This document shows positions 61,152 through 64,000 of a DNA stretch of 64,000 bases, piece by piece; the first letter of the stretch is position 1; every line of letters starts with the position of its first letter. Under the pieces are notes generated by a model. That model made no database searches. It saw only the letters and a program-made list of their open reading frames with translations, and was not told where the DNA came from. The translations under genes were made by a program, and so were the position numbers. The stretch is from Flavobacterium jejuense (GTDB lineage: Bacteria; Bacteroidota; Bacteroidia; Flavobacteriales; Flavobacteriaceae): positions 248,001 through 312,000 of the forward strand of contig NZ_VEVQ02000005.1 of NCBI RefSeq assembly GCF_006491595.2, written 5' to 3'.

Positions 61152-62065
61152 TTTAGAATGGTTTTTAAATTTTTAATCGATTGAAAGTATAAATAAGGAA
61201 TTATTAAGACTAAAATTGGTGGAAACCAAATTAAAAAAACTAGTACTACTCCTTCTCTAATTGAAATTTCGTTTGGAAAAGCAGTGTATTTTGCAAGCAT
61301 TCCTGTAAAAATGAACAAATAACTTAAAACTAGTATTCCTAAAGAAATTAAAATTTCATTTTGAAAGAAAAATAACAAACATAAAATAGTTGGTAAACAT
61401 AAAACAGTTGAATATAATATGGCTATTCTAAATTTGTAACGAATAAATCCTTTGGGATTAAGCGAATATATCCAAACATAAAAAATATTTTCTGGAGAAA
61501 TATAAAAAGTAAGACAAGTAAATTGTATCAATAATAAAGAAAAAATAGCCAAATTATAATTGGTAACATCAACTGCTATATAAGTTAAAAAATAGCACAA
61601 AATGAAAATGAAAAAAGTTTTTCTAAAACCAGTGCAAAACTCAAAAGGATATTTATAAAATGGTGTTTTAATTGTAAAATTATTTTTTTTATTAAATGTG
61701 TAAAATACTGAAATACAGCTAATTAATATTATAAAAAAACTTAATAAATAAGCTTTATTATAAATCAAGATTACCCAAAAAAGAAAAGTGATTGACAAAT
61801 TTTCTAGAAGACGAATCTTAAGAAAATCTATCTTTGAATAAATTAATTTTAAAAAGTTAATTTTATTTTCCTCTGCTAAATGAATCAGTGAACTTATTCC
61901 AACGAAGGTATAAATCAATCCTGCATATTCAGTTCTTTTAAATAATTCTGTTGATAAATAAAAAAATAGAACCAATAAAGTCAAATAGGCAACTATTGGA
62001 GGTACTCCAAATTCCGTTAAACGACGATTTGTCATTTTAAATTGCAATTTAAAATACTCTTTCAT
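61148..62065 (-). CDS. ABC transporter membrane subunit, unknown substrate
   Basis: The 305-residue protein has about six to eight hydrophobic segments (PPIVAYLTLLVLFFYLS, LSITFLFWVILIYNKAYLL, LSFFIILISCISVFYTF, FIFILCYFLTYIAVDV and more), without a recognised family by eye. Its overlap with the ATP-binding gene shows that it is the probable permease. It lies 17 bp after kdsB. Confidence 0.8.
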   Translation of the reverse strand: MKEYFKLQFKMTNRRLTEFGVPPIVAYLTLLVLFFYLSTELFKRTEYAGLIYTFVGISSLIHLAEENKINFLKLIYSKIDFLKIRLLENLSITFLFWVILIYNKAYLLSFFIILISCISVFYTFNKKNNFTIKTPFYKYPFEFCTGFRKTFFIFILCYFLTYIAVDVTNYNLAIFSLLLIQFTCLTFYISPENIFYVWIYSLNPKGFIRYKFRIAILYSTVLCLPTILCLLFFFQNEILISLGILVLSYLFIFTGMLAKYTAFPNEISIREGVVLVFLIWFPPILVLIIPYLYFQSIKNLKTILK

Positions 62066-62081
62066 CAGTAGAAAGTTATTT

Positions 62082-62810
62082 TTATTTGATTAATAATCTC
62101 GCTCTTTCTAAATCTTCTAATGTATCTATTCCTATACTGGCATGAGAAGTTTCTACCATTTTTATTCTTTTTCCATACTCTAAATAACGGAGTTGTTCTA
62201 ATTTTTCAGAAGCTTCTAAAGACAACATAGGTAAATTGTAAAAATCCATCAATGCTTGTTTTCTAAAAGCATAAATACCAATGTGTTTCATATAACGAAC
62301 ACCCACATTTTCTTCCCTTGGGTAGGGAATTACCGAACGAGAAAAATACAAAGCAAAATCTTGTTGGTCAACAATAACTTTAACATTATTTGGGTTTTCA
62401 ACTTCTATTTTATCTTTTATTTCAAACATCAAAGAAGCCAAATCTACTTTTCTATCTTCATCATTTTTGAAAACTTCTATTACTTTTTGCAACGGTTCTA
62501 TGTCAATAAAAGGTTCGTCACCTTGTACATTTATGACAATATCAACGTCCATTTCTTCAACTGCTTCAGCTATTCTATCACTTCCACTCTCGTGTTCTTT
62601 TATACTCATTATCGCCTTTCCTTTATTTATAACTATTTCATTATAAATAAGTTCCGAATCAGTAACTACAAAAACATCATCAAAAATTTTAGTTTGAAGT
62701 GCTGCTTCATACGTTCTTAAAATTACCGTTTTACCTCCTAAATCTTGCATTAATTTTGCTGGAAAACGAGTGGAAGCATATCTTGCTGGAATGACAGCTA
62801 TTATTTTCAT
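62082..62810 (-). CDS. kdsB: 3-deoxy-manno-octulosonate cytidylyltransferase
   Basis: The 242-residue enzyme activates KDO with CTP for lipopolysaccharide core synthesis. It starts with the nucleotidyltransferase motif [22 protein letters not shown] and continues with [57 protein letters not shown] and [19 protein letters not shown], all typical of KdsB. The envelope is thus Gram-negative with a KDO-containing LPS. It is the first gene of a three-gene minus-strand run with the ABC transporter genes. Confidence 0.96.
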   Translation of the reverse strand: MKIIAVIPARYASTRFPAKLMQDLGGKTVILRTYEAALQTKIFDDVFVVTDSELIYNEIVINKGKAIMSIKEHESGSDRIAEAVEEMDVDIVINVQGDEPFIDIEPLQKVIEVFKNDEDRKVDLASLMFEIKDKIEVENPNNVKVIVDQQDFALYFSRSVIPYPREENVGVRYMKHIGIYAFRKQALMDFYNLPMLSLEASEKLEQLRYLEYGKRIKMVETSHASIGIDTLEDLERARLLIK

Positions 62811-62980
62811 TTGTTAACTTTTATATGGTTCAAAAATAGAATATATTTTGATTTTTTTTATTTCTTAGAATCAATTCTTAATTTATTTCCATTATGTATA
62901 GTTAGTATTATCAATATTAATTTCAATACCTAATTTATATAAAGAGCTAATATTAAAATGATATTTTTAAACATATCTTA

Positions 62981-64000
62981 TTAATTATCAAAACTCTCTT
63001 CTTTAAATCCAATCAAATATAATTTCTCTTTAGCTCTTGTTACTGCTGTATACAACCATCTTAGATAATCTCTATCTACACCATTTGGTAAATAAGGTTG
63101 TTCTATAAAAACAGTATTCCATTGACCACCTTGTGATTTATGACATGTAATGGCATAAGAAAATTTTACCTGTAAAGCATTAAAATGCGGATTATTCTTC
63201 ACTTTTAAAAATTTTCTATACTGTTGTCTTTCTTCTTCATAATCCTTCATAACCTCTTGATATAGCTTATTTGATTCATCATAAGTTAAAGAAGGAGATT
63301 CACTGTGAATTGTATCTAAAAGGAGCATGGTTTCAAACGAAGGTTGATCTGGATAATCAATCATTCTAATAGTTACATTAGCAAACTGAAAACCGTACAA
63401 TTCTTGAATACTTATTATTTTAAGAACTTCAATAATATCTCCATTAGCAATAAAACCAGCATCCGAACTTTCCTTTAACCAAAAATAATTGTTTTTTACT
63501 ACCATTAATAAATCTCCAGAAGAAAGTTCACCTTCTCTATTTAAAATTTTAGCTCTTATCTGTTGGTTATATTGATTGGCTCTTTTATTAGAACGAACAA
63601 TAAATGCTGTCTCTTCTGCTCCATTTTTTTGAAAAGATTGATGAATAGCATCTTCAATTTCATAGCCGTCTTGCAACCTTATAATATCCTTAAATGATTT
63701 TAATTGAAATTTAAAGCTATCTATAAAAAGAGATTTCAATTCTTCTCTTAGTTCAGTTGCATTAAACAAAATACCTGATTCAACGGCTTGTCTCATCACT
63801 TCGTCTAGTTCTATTTGTTGAATTTCTTTATTAAAATGTAAAGACAACGTATCACTATTTAAAGCTGGACTAACATCTAAATTTACGGGAGGTAACTGAG
63901 CTGTGTCACCAATAAAAATAAGTTTGCAATTAACTCCTTGATCTACATAAAATATTAAATCGTCTAATAAAGAACCGTTTTCATATAATTTTGATTCTTG
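62981..64000 (-). CDS. RecD-like/Dda-like ATP-dependent helicase, C-terminal part (5' end outside window)
   Basis: The frame continues to the right edge without a stop, so the gene starts beyond 64000. The visible part has the helicase motif LIFIGDTAQLPPVN (motif III-like), a VMRQ motif, and a UvrD/RecD C-terminal domain: VKFSYAITCHKSQGGQWNTVFIEQ (motif V) and LRWLYTAVTRAKEKLYLIGF (motif VI). It is an AAA-type DNA helicase of the RecD/Dda group, probably acting in repair or recombination. Its N-terminal Walker A is not in the window. Confidence 0.9.
   Translation of the reverse strand, partial: QESKLYENGSLLDDLIFYVDQGVNCKLIFIGDTAQLPPVNLDVSPALNSDTLSLHFNKEIQQIELDEVMRQAVESGILFNATELREELKSLFIDSFKFQLKSFKDIIRLQDGYEIEDAIHQSFQKNGAEETAFIVRSNKRANQYNQQIRAKILNREGELSSGDLLMVVKNNYFWLKESSDAGFIANGDIIEVLKIISIQELYGFQFANVTIRMIDYPDQPSFETMLLLDTIHSESPSLTYDESNKLYQEVMKDYEEERQQYRKFLKVKNNPHFNALQVKFSYAITCHKSQGGQWNTVFIEQPYLPNGVDRDYLRWLYTAVTRAKEKLYLIGFKEESFDN

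Noticed and set aside
62256..62720. Plus-strand 154-residue frame opposite kdsB
   Set aside because: It is the antisense shadow of a clear KdsB enzyme and has a low-complexity aromatic composition.
1..64000. CRISPR arrays, tRNA or rRNA genes, replication origin
   Set aside because: I saw no regularly spaced direct repeats, cloverleaf pattern, rRNA sequence or DnaA-box cluster.

Overview
The window is AT-rich chromosomal DNA that looks like a Bacteroidota genome, most likely Flavobacteriaceae. The signs are promoters of the TTTG-N19-TAnnTTTG type, few Shine-Dalgarno sites, a type IX secretion C-terminal domain, tandem GH92 mannosidases, TPR-lipoprotein histidine kinases and a short fold-III arginine decarboxylase next to a deoxyhypusine-synthase-like gene. 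This placement is inference from gene content; no species is claimed.

Region 1 (1-22.5 kb, minus strand) is a multimodular biosynthetic operon that runs off the left edge. In transcription order it encodes a NusG paralog; a protein with FAAL-ACP-C-A-PCP-E; a TauD/SyrP-like Fe(II)/2-oxoglutarate oxygenase; C-A-PCP-E-C-A-PCP; and KS-AT-KR-ACP-C-A(partial). The specificity residues of the first two A domains read close to the asparagine code, and each is followed by an epimerization domain. The predicted start of the product is therefore fatty acyl-D-Asn-D-Asn-X, with X extended by one ketoreduced malonyl unit before a further amino acid. Fatty acyl-D-Asn is the pro-drug cap of colibactin, xenocoumacin and amicoumacin type compounds, so this may be a masked metabolite; an ordinary lipopeptide is the alternative. 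A terminator-like hairpin lies between the NusG-paralog gene and the first synthetase gene, the arrangement expected for processive antitermination.

Region 2 (23-28 kb) has a TPR histidine kinase, a small lipoprotein and a divergent LuxR-type response regulator, then a cytochrome c pseudogene and a divergent HxlR regulator/nitroreductase pair with a clear operator. CCGTAAT repeats upstream of the NusG-paralog gene match a half-site of a palindrome beside the response regulator gene, which may link this two-component system to the synthetase operon.

Region 3 (28-33 kb) holds two tandem secreted GH92 alpha-mannosidases.

Region 4 (33-49.5 kb) is accessory-like. Unrelated small genes (VOC proteins, an ECF sigma trio, an S12 hydrolase, a CPBP protease, an erythromycin-esterase-like protein, DUF1801, SRPBCC, DoxX) are separated by long spacers with inverted repeats. 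Among these are two copies of a 153-bp element, a 125-bp inverted-repeat element, a promoter-like repeat found four times, and three gene remnants (DUF1398, a T9SS-sorted protein, a GNAT).

Region 5 (49.5-64 kb) is core-like: a DJ-1 family protein, proline dehydrogenase, aroB, arginine decarboxylase, a deoxyhypusine-synthase-like protein, an acidic protein, DinB, Lrp, an M14 peptidase, an XRE regulator behind a dense operator cluster, a PlsC-like acyltransferase, a spermidine-synthase-like protein, an ABC transporter, kdsB and the end of a RecD-like helicase that runs off the right edge. I saw no rRNA, tRNA or CRISPR.
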